From positions 2,356,001-2,420,000 of the forward strand of contig OY970321.1 in assembly GCA_963716735.1 (NCBI GenBank): a stretch of 64,000 nucleotides of DNA, written 5' to 3'. Position numbers and translations under genes: made by a program. The notes beneath the pieces are model-generated. The model worked only from the letters and a program-made list of their open reading frames with translations, had not been told where the DNA came from and ran no database searches. Source of the stretch: VRUE01 sp963716735 (GTDB lineage Bacteria; Actinomycetota; Thermoleophilia; Solirubrobacterales; 70-9). Positions 48,350-55,865 of this stretch are shown piece by piece. Position 1 is the stretch's first letter. Every line of letters begins with the position of its first letter.

Positions 48350-49142
48350 GAAGGTCCCCGGCCTCAGCTCGCTCCAGCACGATTCTTCCCGGGCCGTCTG
48401 CCCGGACTCGCATCCGATCCCCGATCTTCAAGCCGGCCTCTGCGCAGGGACGCTTCGGGATCGTCGTTTGACGCTTCTGACGTAGGAGAGCATGACCGCT
48501 TCTGGCGACCTTTCGCTCGGATTTCGTGATGTCGCCGAGCGGACCGCGGACTCGAGGAGATGGGGGAGGCAGGATTCGAACCTGCGAAGGCATAGCCGGC
48601 AGATTTACAGTCTGCTCCTTTTGACCGCTCAGGCACTCCCCCTGCATTCGGTCTAACTTCATCTGGGTGTCACCCGGATACACGAGATCTTCGATTGACT
48701 GACCTCGCTCGACCTCAAACTCAGAATACTTGTTTCCTCCGAGGCTCACTCTTCGGGAACCCTCGACTACGGCGGCCGGAATAAACCACCTTCGCCCGTC
48801 TCCGACCAGAACAAAGAGATGGTCTACATCGCCAGGATCGAACTCCTTTGTCAGCCCTGTCCAGCTCTGGTTCCCTCCGCTTGTCGAAACGCTGACGGCC
48901 CAGCGCATATGCCCCGTCGGTGTCGACACTCGGTAAGTGGACGTCTTCACTTGCACCCGAAGGAGACGACCGTTGAATTCGGCGATGAGATCGACATCAG
49001 GGCTATGGCCAAGCGGGATCCAAACGAGCGCACCTTTACCGGCCAACCACTCCATTGCTGAGAACTCGCCAAGGTCCCCTTGACGACGGCGACTGATCAG
49101 GCGCTCTCGACGCTGTTTACCCGGTCTCCCCTGGCTGTTCAT
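48336..49142 (-). CDS. PD-(D/E)XK endonuclease ORF running through tRNA-Tyr into an AbrB-like domain
   Basis: One open frame of 268 codons. Residues about 20-165 are a PDDEXK_5-type (group I intron endonuclease-like) fold: QGDLGEFSAMEWLAGKG, then HSPDVDLIAEF and LLRVQVKTST give the E, D and Q-x-K catalytic pattern. Around residues 168-195 the frame is the sense strand of tRNA-Tyr (48561-48642) and has no stop. The last 65 residues read as an AbrB/MazE-like swapped-hairpin domain (KRQTTIPKRPCAEAGLKIGD, GRIVLERAE) without its own evident start codon. RNase P processing of the tRNA would leave the nuclease message without a stop. A LexA-type box lies one base before the ATG. Confidence 0.65.
   Translation of the reverse strand: MNSQGRPGKQRRERLISRRRQGDLGEFSAMEWLAGKGALVWIPLGHSPDVDLIAEFNGRLLRVQVKTSTYRVSTPTGHMRWAVSVSTSGGNQSWTGLTKEFDPGDVDHLFVLVGDGRRWFIPAAVVEGSRRVSLGGNKYSEFEVERGQSIEDLVYPGDTQMKLDRMQGECLSGQKEQTVNLPAMPSQVRILPPPSPRVRGPLGDITKSERKVARSGHALLRQKRQTTIPKRPCAEAGLKIGDRMRVRADGPGRIVLERAEAGDLLNPG
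48561..48642 (-). tRNA. tRNA-Tyr(GTA)
   Basis: 82-nt class II tRNA. The acceptor GGGGGAG pairs with CTCCCCC, the anticodon stem is GCAGA/TCTGC with loop CTGTAAA (anticodon GTA), and it has a medium-long variable arm and a T arm GCAGG/CCTGC with loop TTCGAAT. Discriminator A; no CCA encoded. It lies inside the nuclease/AbrB open frame on the same strand. Confidence 0.97.
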
Positions 49143-49143
49143 A

Positions 49144-49157
49144 CGAACATATGTTCG
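49144..49157. promoter_or_regulatory. LexA (SOS) box before the PD-(D/E)XK gene
   Basis: CGAACATATGTTCG is a perfect palindrome matching the actinobacterial SOS box CGAAC-N4-GTTCG. It ends one base before the ATG at 49142, so LexA would block both RNA polymerase and translation initiation from a leaderless or very short leader transcript. Confidence 0.8.
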
Positions 49158-49190
49158 TCTCTAGCTCGGACAGAAACTTGCTGGGCCGAG

Positions 49191-49838
49191 TCACCCGCCG
49201 AGCCCGCCGAGAACCGCAAACGGGTTGGGTGGACGCTCTGCATACACCGCCCTCAGAGTGCCCTCTACGCTGACCCGACTGCCGCTCGGGGCCTCGCTTC
49301 GAATGCGTTCGGCGAGGGCCTTGGCGGCGTCTTCGTCGGTGGCGCCGATCAGGAGGAACTTCCAGCGATGAACGGTTGGCAGCCCCTCTTCGCGAAGCCG
49401 CTCGGCGAATTGGAGCGCCTCGTGACGTGAGGGAAGGTCCACGCGCACCTCGAATTCGGGGTAGCCCTGTTCCTCTACCCGTTTGCGTTCGGCGGCGATC
49501 ACGGCCTGGTGCTCTATTTCCTTGGCTTGCGCGGTCTCCGGAAGCGCTTCGTCGGGATCGCGCCAAGAATCCGCTTCCGGGTGCCAGCGCTTCAAGTCGA
49601 TGACAAGGCTCCACTCGTGCTTCTCATCCAGCGACACCAGGAGGGCGCGGGCCTGTTCGATCTGTTCCCGCGAGCCGGCGTAGAGAAAGATCCGGGTGTC
49701 GTTGCGGCTGACGATGATCCGATCATGGAAGGCGTCGCTGAGGTTATCCTCCAGCTCACGCGCCTCTAAACGCTCGACCACCGGCTCGAAAAGGGACGGA
49801 TCGTCAAGATCGACCTGTAGGCGCCAGTCGTCGTTCAT
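49191..49838 (-). CDS. Conserved hypothetical protein with paired alpha/beta segments
   Basis: 215 aa, acidic, no signal or membrane helix. The N-terminal half (WRLQVDLDDPSLFEPVVERLE, RIFLYAGSREQIEQARALL) and C-terminal half (PEFEVRVDLPSRHEALQFAERL, FLLIGATDEDAAKALAERI) each resemble a ferredoxin-like beta-alpha-beta unit, joined by a charged helix. No known function. It is transcribed divergently from the SDR gene at 49918. Confidence 0.75.
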   Translation of the reverse strand: MNDDWRLQVDLDDPSLFEPVVERLEARELEDNLSDAFHDRIIVSRNDTRIFLYAGSREQIEQARALLVSLDEKHEWSLVIDLKRWHPEADSWRDPDEALPETAQAKEIEHQAVIAAERKRVEEQGYPEFEVRVDLPSRHEALQFAERLREEGLPTVHRWKFLLIGATDEDAAKALAERIRSEAPSGSRVSVEGTLRAVYAERPPNPFAVLGGLGG

Positions 49839-49917
49839 GCGAGGCGAAAGCCTACCTGCGTACTCATAGTGCGCTGCCTGTGTATCTCATACCTGGCTTT
49901 TGCGGGAGGATGTGGCG

Positions 49918-50634
49918 ATGGGATCGGACTCTCTCGACGGCCGTGTCTTCGCCATCGCCGGCATCGGCGGTGGGTTGGGGCCGGTCGTGGCGGAGCGTTT
50001 GGCTGCCGAGGGAGCCACCATCGCCGCCACCGACCGTTCGCAGGAGCGGCTCGATGAGATCGGGGCCGGGCTGGAGCTGCCGGCTGAGCGCTGGTATGGG
50101 CACACCGCCGACCTGCTCGACGAGGAGGCGGCGCGAGATTGGTGCGGAGCGCTGCTCGAGCGTTTCGGCAGGGTCGACGGGTTGCTGCACCTGGTTGGTG
50201 GCTGGCGCGGTGGGCAACCGCTGCACGAGGCGCCGCTCGCCGACTGGGATCTGCTCCACGACCTCCTGATCCGCACCGTCCAACACACCACGCGTGCCTT
50301 CCACGATGCGCTCGTCGGCTCCGAGCACGGCCGCTTCGTCCTCGTCTCCGCCAAGCAGGCGCAGGCCCCGTCGAACTCCAATGCCGCCTACGCCGCGGCC
50401 AAGGCCGCTGCTGAGGCCTGGACGCTCGCCCTTGCCGACGGCTTCGCCGGTACCACCGCCACGGCGAACATCATCGTCATCGACGCAATCCTCACCTCGA
50501 GGATGCGCGAGGAAAACCCCGACGGAGACTTTTCCTCGTTCACTCCCACCGAGCACATCGCCGCGGCGATTGCCTTCCTCTGCTCCGACGCCGCGCGGGA
50601 GATGAACGGCCAGCGCCTGCCGCTCACCGGGTAA
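49918..50634 (+). CDS. Short-chain dehydrogenase/reductase
   Basis: 238 aa. ATG 49918 follows GGGAGGA. The cofactor loop GIGGGLGPVVAERLAAEGA is a variant of GxxxGxG. DRS at the end of strand 2 suggests NAD preference. The active site shows VSAKQAQAPSNSNAAYAAAKAA with Ser and YxxxK, and the family NxxxxxIDAI/T-type segment follows. The substrate is unknown. Next gene is a MerR regulator 30 bp downstream, which may sense a related compound. Confidence 0.88.
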   Translation: MGSDSLDGRVFAIAGIGGGLGPVVAERLAAEGATIAATDRSQERLDEIGAGLELPAERWYGHTADLLDEEAARDWCGALLERFGRVDGLLHLVGGWRGGQPLHEAPLADWDLLHDLLIRTVQHTTRAFHDALVGSEHGRFVLVSAKQAQAPSNSNAAYAAAKAAAEAWTLALADGFAGTTATANIIVIDAILTSRMREENPDGDFSSFTPTEHIAAAIAFLCSDAAREMNGQRLPLTG

Positions 50635-50664
50635 ACGGGCTCCAAGCCCATACCATGAGTTGAG

Positions 50665-51447
50665 ATGAGTGGTAAGGGTTCCAAACCCGCCGAGGGTGAG
50701 ATGACGATCCGCCAGCTGGCGGAGCGCACCGGGATGACCGTGCGCAACATCCGCGCCCATCAGACGCGCGGACTGTTGCCACCGCCAACGGTTCGCGGGC
50801 GCACCGGTTACTACGATGAGGAGCACGTCGCGCGGATCGCGCTGACCCGTGAGATGCAGGCTGACGGGCTCAACCTCGAGGCGATTCGTCGCGTCCTCGA
50901 CAGTGGCGATGGCTCCGCCTCGGCGATCTTCGACTTCACCCGGGCCCTTCGCGCCCCGTTCGAAGACGAGGCGCCGGAGATAGTCGAGGCCGACGAGCTG
51001 GCCGGGCTCTGGGGAGAAGCGGCCGATGCCGAGCTGACTCGCCGCGCCGAAAAGCTGGGCATCTTCCGCGGCCTGCCCGACGGCCGGATCGAGGTGATCA
51101 GCCCGCAGCTGCTCCGCGCCGCCGCTGAGCTGGCCGAGCTCGGGGTCGGGGCGGAGGGGGCGCTCGTTACCGCGGAGAAGCTACGCCGCCACGCCGACGG
51201 GGTCGCCCGCGCCTTCGTCGATCTCTTCGTCAAGGAGGTCTGGCGGCCCTTCGATCGCGCCGGCCGCCCCGAGCGCGACTGGCCGCGGATGAGCGAGGCG
51301 CTCGAACGTATGCGGCCACTCGCCGCCAGCGCCCTGCTGGCCACCTTCCAGATCGCGATGGGCGAGGCGGTGGAGAAGGAGGGCGAGCGCACCCTGCGGC
51401 TCACCGCCCAGCCTGGCAAGCGATCAAGCAAGCGCCGTAGGCGCTAG
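50665..51447 (+). CDS. MerR-family transcriptional regulator
   Basis: 260 aa. The N-terminal MerR helix-turn-helix is at about 13-80 (TIRQLAERTGMTVRNIRAHQ, GLLPPPTVRGRTGYYDEEHV). The rest is a long helical domain (about 110-245) without the Cys pattern of metal sensors, so it probably binds an organic ligand. A basic tail (KRSSKRRRR) ends the protein. Its last 4 bp overlap the convergent TetR gene. Confidence 0.88.
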   Translation: MSGKGSKPAEGEMTIRQLAERTGMTVRNIRAHQTRGLLPPPTVRGRTGYYDEEHVARIALTREMQADGLNLEAIRRVLDSGDGSASAIFDFTRALRAPFEDEAPEIVEADELAGLWGEAADAELTRRAEKLGIFRGLPDGRIEVISPQLLRAAAELAELGVGAEGALVTAEKLRRHADGVARAFVDLFVKEVWRPFDRAGRPERDWPRMSEALERMRPLAASALLATFQIAMGEAVEKEGERTLRLTAQPGKRSSKRRRR

Positions 51448-52190
51448 TCGCCTAGGGCGAGAGCCGCGTCGTCGAGCTCCTCGCCCGCGGCCTCCCGGCC
51501 GGCATAGGCGAGGACGGCGAAATACATCAGCGAGGGGAGGAGCGCCTCGAGCTCCTCGGTCTCGCCTTTCTGCAGGCGCGCGTAGAGCACCGATTCGATT
51601 CCTCCCACGACCCCGGCGGCAGCTATGGCCGAAGGGGTCTCCTCCAGGTCCTCCCTGACCAAAGTGTCGATACATCCGGCGAAGTGATCGAGCAGGTCGT
51701 CGCGGCGCATCAGTCCCGCTGGGCTGGATGCGCGTGCCTCGACGATCACCGTGCGAGCCTCTTGCGGCTCTTCGACGATGAAACGCAATAGCTCCGCGAT
51801 GCCGCTGCGCAGCTGATCTCGCCAGCCGGGCCCCGCGTTGCTGACCGCTGCCTCGATTCGCTGGCGCATCCGCGCGGCCGACGCGTCGAAGGCGGCGAGA
51901 AAGCAGTCCTCCTTATCGTCGAACTGCTCGTAGAAGGTGGGCCGGGATATTCCTGCCCGGGTCAGGACGTTCTGGACGGTGATCGTGTTGTAGCCGATCT
52001 CGGTGACCGTGCTGATCATCGCCGCGAGTAGGCGCTCTCGCTGGACCGCCTTGACCAAGTCCGCCGACAGCGTCCTCACTCCGGCTGGAAAACGGCCGTC
52101 CGCGCGGCTCAGCAGCGCGACGGCTTCGCTGAGCTCCGAGTCTGACCAGCGGTCTCCGACCGCATTCGCCAGCTTCTCCCTACTGAGCAT
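51444..52190 (-). CDS. TetR-family regulator 1
   Basis: 248 aa from ATG 52190, preceded by GGAGAGG; ATG 52208 is a weaker alternative. The helix-turn-helix is not at the very N-terminus but at about 48-95 (RERLLAAMISTVTEIGYNTITV, RAGISRPTFYEQFDDKEDCF), after a 45-residue segment. The ligand domain follows. It resembles the TetR proteins at 52314 and 53026, so the group may have arisen by duplication. Confidence 0.87.
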   Translation of the reverse strand: MLSREKLANAVGDRWSDSELSEAVALLSRADGRFPAGVRTLSADLVKAVQRERLLAAMISTVTEIGYNTITVQNVLTRAGISRPTFYEQFDDKEDCFLAAFDASAARMRQRIEAAVSNAGPGWRDQLRSGIAELLRFIVEEPQEARTVIVEARASSPAGLMRRDDLLDHFAGCIDTLVREDLEETPSAIAAAGVVGGIESVLYARLQKGETEELEALLPSLMYFAVLAYAGREAAGEELDDAALALGD

Positions 52191-52313
52191 TACCCTCTCC
52201 GGTGGCATAAGGAACCTACGCGTTTCTTTTAGAAAATTTGCAGGCCCTCCAAGGGTACCAGAAAAGTCGCTGACGTGCATTGGAATTTTGCCTCCCCTGG
52301 GTATCCTGTTTCC

Positions 52314-52973
52314 ATGCCACCGAGGGGAAAAGGGGGGACGCAGGAGAGGCGGACCTCAAAGGTGTCCGTTGCATCGGTCCGCCCCGCGCTGCCCCGCGAG
52401 TTCATCGCGCAGCACAAGCAGCGCCGCATCATGGACGCGCTGGCCGAGCTGACCTCCGAACAGGGCTACGAGGCAACCAAGATCTCCGACATCGTCAGGC
52501 GCGCCGGCGTCGCCCGCAAAACTCTGTACGACAACTTCGAGGGCAAGGAGGAGGTCTTTCTCGCCGCTTTCGACGCCGCCCGTGACGAGGTCCTGCGCCG
52601 GGTCGAGGAAGCCGGTGGCGACACGGAGGAAGACTGGCAGGACCGGATCGAGGGTGGATTGGCTGCCTTTCTGGGCTTTGTCGCCGAGCAGCCGATGCTG
52701 GCGCGGATGTGCATGATCGAGGCTCTCTCCGCCACGCCGGCCGCAACCCAGCGCTACGAGGATGCCCTGGAGACCTTCGTCGGGTTGACAAAGAAGACGC
52801 TGCCCCGGGACGAGCGGTTGCCCGACACAATCGCCGAGACGCTGGTCGGTGGCGTCGCTTGGATCGTCTATCAGCAGATTCGCCGGGGTGAGGCGGAACG
52901 GGCCGAGGACCTGCTTCCCGAACTCACAGAGTTCATGACGGCGCCCTATCTGAGCGCCGGCATGGCCGAGTAA
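52314..52973 (+). CDS. TetR-family regulator 2
   Basis: 219 aa from ATG 52314. The helix-turn-helix is at about 28-75 (QRRIMDALAELTSEQGYEATK, RAGVARKTLYDNFEGKEEVF). The C-terminal TetR domain contains FVGLTKKTLPRDERLPDT and a final segment LLPELTEFMTAPYL that is shared in form with the next gene (FFPELAEFALTPYL), showing common ancestry. Confidence 0.88.
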   Translation: MPPRGKGGTQERRTSKVSVASVRPALPREFIAQHKQRRIMDALAELTSEQGYEATKISDIVRRAGVARKTLYDNFEGKEEVFLAAFDAARDEVLRRVEEAGGDTEEDWQDRIEGGLAAFLGFVAEQPMLARMCMIEALSATPAATQRYEDALETFVGLTKKTLPRDERLPDTIAETLVGGVAWIVYQQIRRGEAERAEDLLPELTEFMTAPYLSAGMAE

Positions 52974-53025
52974 CCGCTCGGCCAGTAAACGGGAATCGCT
53001 TAGCACTGGCAGACTTTAGTACTGC

Positions 53026-53664
53026 ATGAAGCCGCTGCCACGTGGTCGTCACGGCCTTTCGCGCGAGTTCATCGCCGAGCATCAGCGGGAGCGCTTGTTG
53101 GCCGCGATCGCCGACTCGCTCGACGAGCGTGGCTACGACGCCACGACCGTCTCCGCGATCGCCGCCAGGGCCGGAGTCTCCAAGAGCGACTTCTACCGCC
53201 ACTTCGAGAGCAAGGACGCCTGCTTCTTTGCTGCTTATGAGGAGGCCGTCGAGCGGCTGCGTGCGGACGTGCTGAGCGCCTGCGCGGGGGCGGATGAGTG
53301 GGCGGACGGGGTTTGCGCCGGTCTCGGCGCGGTGCTCGCCGGCCTCGCCGCCGAGCCGGGCCAGGCAAACCTGTTGCTGGTCGAGGGGCTGAGGGCAGGG
53401 CCCGGGGTATATGGCCGCTTTCAGGTCGCGGTCGAGAGCTTCGTTCCCTATCTGCGTGAGGGCGCTCCCGAAGGGACGAGCTCCGGGCGGCCGCCAGAGG
53501 CAGCCGACGAGGCCGTCGTCGGTGGCATCGCCTCGCTGCTCGGACGCCGTGTGCTGGCCGGCGAAGCGGCTCGCCTTGGCCGATTCTTTCCGGAACTTGC
53601 CGAGTTTGCGCTGACTCCGTACCTCGGTGTCGCCGAGGCACGCCGGATAATCTCGGCCAGATGA
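53026..53664 (+). CDS. TetR-family regulator 3
   Basis: 212 aa. The helix-turn-helix is at about 18-65 (RERLLAAIADSLDERGYDATTV, RAGVSKSDFYRHFESKDACF). The C-terminal domain ends FFPELAEFALTPYLG. Its TGA overlaps the ATG of the dCTP deaminase gene (ATGA), so it heads the operon that runs through YtoQ and the NTF2-like gene and may regulate it. Confidence 0.9.
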   Translation: MKPLPRGRHGLSREFIAEHQRERLLAAIADSLDERGYDATTVSAIAARAGVSKSDFYRHFESKDACFFAAYEEAVERLRADVLSACAGADEWADGVCAGLGAVLAGLAAEPGQANLLLVEGLRAGPGVYGRFQVAVESFVPYLREGAPEGTSSGRPPEAADEAVVGGIASLLGRRVLAGEAARLGRFFPELAEFALTPYLGVAEARRIISAR

Positions 53665-54833
53665 GCGAAGCCAGCGCAGCCGCCGAGAGCGCGGCGACCG
53701 AGCCGCGCAGCGAGGCGATCGATGGCGTGCTGCCGTCGCAGGCCCTGATCGAGGCGATCGACTCCGAATGGATCGGCTCCGGCGACTACCGGATCCGGCC
53801 CGAGGCGATCCAGCCGGCCAGCATCGACCTGCGCCTGGGCGACTTCGCCTGGGCGCTGCGCTGCAGCTTCCTGCCCGACGTCGACTCGACCGTCGAGGAG
53901 AAGATCGAGGGGCTCGCCTTCCAGAAGGTCGACCTGCGCGATGGTGCGGTGCTGGAGCGTGACCGCCCCTACCTCGTGCCGCTGATCGAGGAACTGGCCC
54001 TACCCGACGACGTGCGGGCGAAGGCGAATCCGAAGAGCTCGACCGGCCGCCTCGACGTCTTCACGCGTGTGCTCACCGACCGCCACCACCGCTTCGACGA
54101 GATTCGTCCCGGCTACCACGGTCGCCTCTACCTGGAGGTCGTGCCACGCTCCTTCGCGATCCAGGTGCAGAGCGGCCTCTCGCTGAACCAGCTGCGACTT
54201 GCGCGGGGCGACGTGCGGCTCGCCGACGCCGAGATACGCGCGCTCCAAGACGAGTTCCCGCTGCTCTACCTGGACTCGCACGCACTGCGCGAGTCGGAGC
54301 TGGCGCTGGCGGACGGGCTCTTCCTCAGCGTCGACCTCTCCGGCCCCAGCGACCGGATCGTCGGCTACCGGGCGAAGAAGAACAGCTTGCCGATCGACCT
54401 CTCGCGCATTCGCGCCTACCGCTGGACCGACTACTGGGACCCGGTCTACCCCGAGCCCGGCGGACGGATCGTGCTCGAGCCGGAGATCTTCTACCTGCTG
54501 CTCTCGGCCGAGGGGGTCTGCATCCCGCCGCAGATCGCCGCCGAGATGATGGCCTACGACCCGACTGCGGGCGAGCTACGCACCCACTACGCCGGCTTCT
54601 TCGACCCCGGCTTCGGCTACGACCCGGTCGGCGGCCGCCACGGCAGCCGCGCCGCGCTCGAGGTGCGGGCACGCGACGTCTCCTTCATGGTCGAGCACCG
54701 CCAGCCGGTCTGCAAGCTGGCCCTGGAGCGCACCAGCGCCCCCGCCGAGCGCCTCTACGGCGCCGAGTCGGGCTCCAACTACCAGGGCCAGGTGACGATG
54801 CTGAGCAAGCACTTCGAGGAGACCGGCGTATGA
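53661..54833 (+). CDS. dcd: 2'-deoxycytidine 5'-triphosphate deaminase, two-domain form
   Basis: 390 aa, twice the size of the usual Dcd. The first trimeric-dUTPase-like domain (about 20-210) includes QPASIDLRLGDFAWAL and KANPKSSTGRLDVFTRV, where the Ser and Arg of SSTGR belong to the nucleotide site. The second (about 220-390) has YAGFFDPGFGYD and GSRAALEVRARDV. It converts dCTP to dUTP for thymidylate synthesis. It is translated in coupling with the upstream TetR gene and the downstream YtoQ gene (ATGA overlaps at both ends). Confidence 0.88.
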   Translation: MSEASAAAESAATEPRSEAIDGVLPSQALIEAIDSEWIGSGDYRIRPEAIQPASIDLRLGDFAWALRCSFLPDVDSTVEEKIEGLAFQKVDLRDGAVLERDRPYLVPLIEELALPDDVRAKANPKSSTGRLDVFTRVLTDRHHRFDEIRPGYHGRLYLEVVPRSFAIQVQSGLSLNQLRLARGDVRLADAEIRALQDEFPLLYLDSHALRESELALADGLFLSVDLSGPSDRIVGYRAKKNSLPIDLSRIRAYRWTDYWDPVYPEPGGRIVLEPEIFYLLLSAEGVCIPPQIAAEMMAYDPTAGELRTHYAGFFDPGFGYDPVGGRHGSRAALEVRARDVSFMVEHRQPVCKLALERTSAPAERLYGAESGSNYQGQVTMLSKHFEETGV

Positions 54834-55291
54834 GCGAGCGCAGCTGGAGCGTCTACCTCTCCGGCGAGATCCACTCCGACTGGCGTGAGCGGATCGAAGC
54901 CGGGGTGCGCGAGGCAGGGCTGCCGGTCGTCTTCTCTGCGCCGGTCACCGACCACGCCGCCTCCGACGATGCCGGGGTCGGCACGCTGGGGGAGGAGAGC
55001 GAGCCCTTTTGGCGCGACCACATGGGGGCGGGCGTCAACGCGATCCGTACCCAGACTCTGATCAGGGCGGCCGACGTCGTCGTCGTCCGCTTCGGCGACA
55101 AATACCGCCAGTGGAACGCCGCCTTCGACGCCGGCTACGCCGCGGCGCTGAGCAAGCCCTACGTCACCCTGCACGATCCCGAGCTCGACCATGCGCTGAA
55201 GGAGGTCGACCGCGCTGCGCAGGGGACGGCACGCACGGCCGAGCAGGTGGTCGCCGCGCTGCGTTATGTGATTGCCGGTAGGTTGGGCTGA
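54830..55291 (+). CDS. ytoQ: YtoQ-family protein
   Basis: 153 aa. SVYLSGEIHSDWRERI at the start and VVVRFGDKYRQWNAAFDAGYAAAL are typical of YtoQ. The fold is related to nucleoside 2-deoxyribosyltransferases, consistent with its place behind dCTP deaminase, but no activity is established for YtoQ. ATG 54830 overlaps the dcd stop, and its own stop overlaps the next ATG (TGATG). Confidence 0.88.
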   Translation: MSERSWSVYLSGEIHSDWRERIEAGVREAGLPVVFSAPVTDHAASDDAGVGTLGEESEPFWRDHMGAGVNAIRTQTLIRAADVVVVRFGDKYRQWNAAFDAGYAAALSKPYVTLHDPELDHALKEVDRAAQGTARTAEQVVAALRYVIAGRLG

Positions 55292-55776
55292 TGGGACGCG
55301 AGGAGAACCGAGCGACGATCGAGCGTTTCTACGAAGCGTTCGGACAGTGCAATGGCGCGGCGATGACCGCCGAGTACACCCGTGACGCCCATTTCCAGGA
55401 TCCCGCTTTTGGCGACCTGCACGGCGCCGACGTCGGCGCGATGTGGCGGATGCTGACCAGCCGCGCGACCGACCTGAAGATCGAGCTGCGCGAGCACGAG
55501 GCGGATGAGGAGTCGGGCTCTGCCCACTGGATCGCCCGCTACACGTTCTCGACCGGCCGCCCCGTGGTCAACGACATCCAGGCGAAATTCCGCTTCGCCG
55601 ACGGCAAGATCGTCGACCACGTCGACGACTTCAACTTTCGCCGCTGGGCCGGCCAGGCGCTCGGCTTCAAAGGCAATCTGGTCGCGATCCTGCCGCCCCT
55701 GCGCGCCAAGGCCCGCGAGCAGGCTCTCGGTCAGCTCGCCGCGTTCAAGCGCGACGAGACCGGCTCGAGCATCTAG
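55291..55776 (+). CDS. NTF2/SnoaL-like protein
   Basis: 161 aa. ENRATIERFYEAFGQCNGAAMTAEYTRDAHF, a DLHGADVGAMWRML helix and FRFADGKIVDHVDDFNFRRW match the polyketide-cyclase-like SnoaL cone fold. FKGNLVAILPPLRAKARE forms the extra C-terminal helix. It is the last gene of the coupled TetR-dcd-ytoQ operon. A ligand or reaction cannot be assigned. Confidence 0.85.
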   Translation: MGREENRATIERFYEAFGQCNGAAMTAEYTRDAHFQDPAFGDLHGADVGAMWRMLTSRATDLKIELREHEADEESGSAHWIARYTFSTGRPVVNDIQAKFRFADGKIVDHVDDFNFRRWAGQALGFKGNLVAILPPLRAKAREQALGQLAAFKRDETGSSI

Positions 55777-55850
55777 CCACGGCGCAAATTGAAGGGTTTT
55801 CCCCACCCTGAGGGGGAAAATGCTGCAATCGGCGCTGTCGGCGGGGTGTG

Positions 55851-55864
55851 CGAACATGTGTTCG
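55851..55864. promoter_or_regulatory. LexA (SOS) box before the radical SAM gene
   Basis: CGAACATGTGTTCG matches CGAAC-N4-GTTCG. It ends one base before ATG 55866, the same geometry as the box at 49144-49157. Confidence 0.8.
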
Positions 55865-55865
55865 T

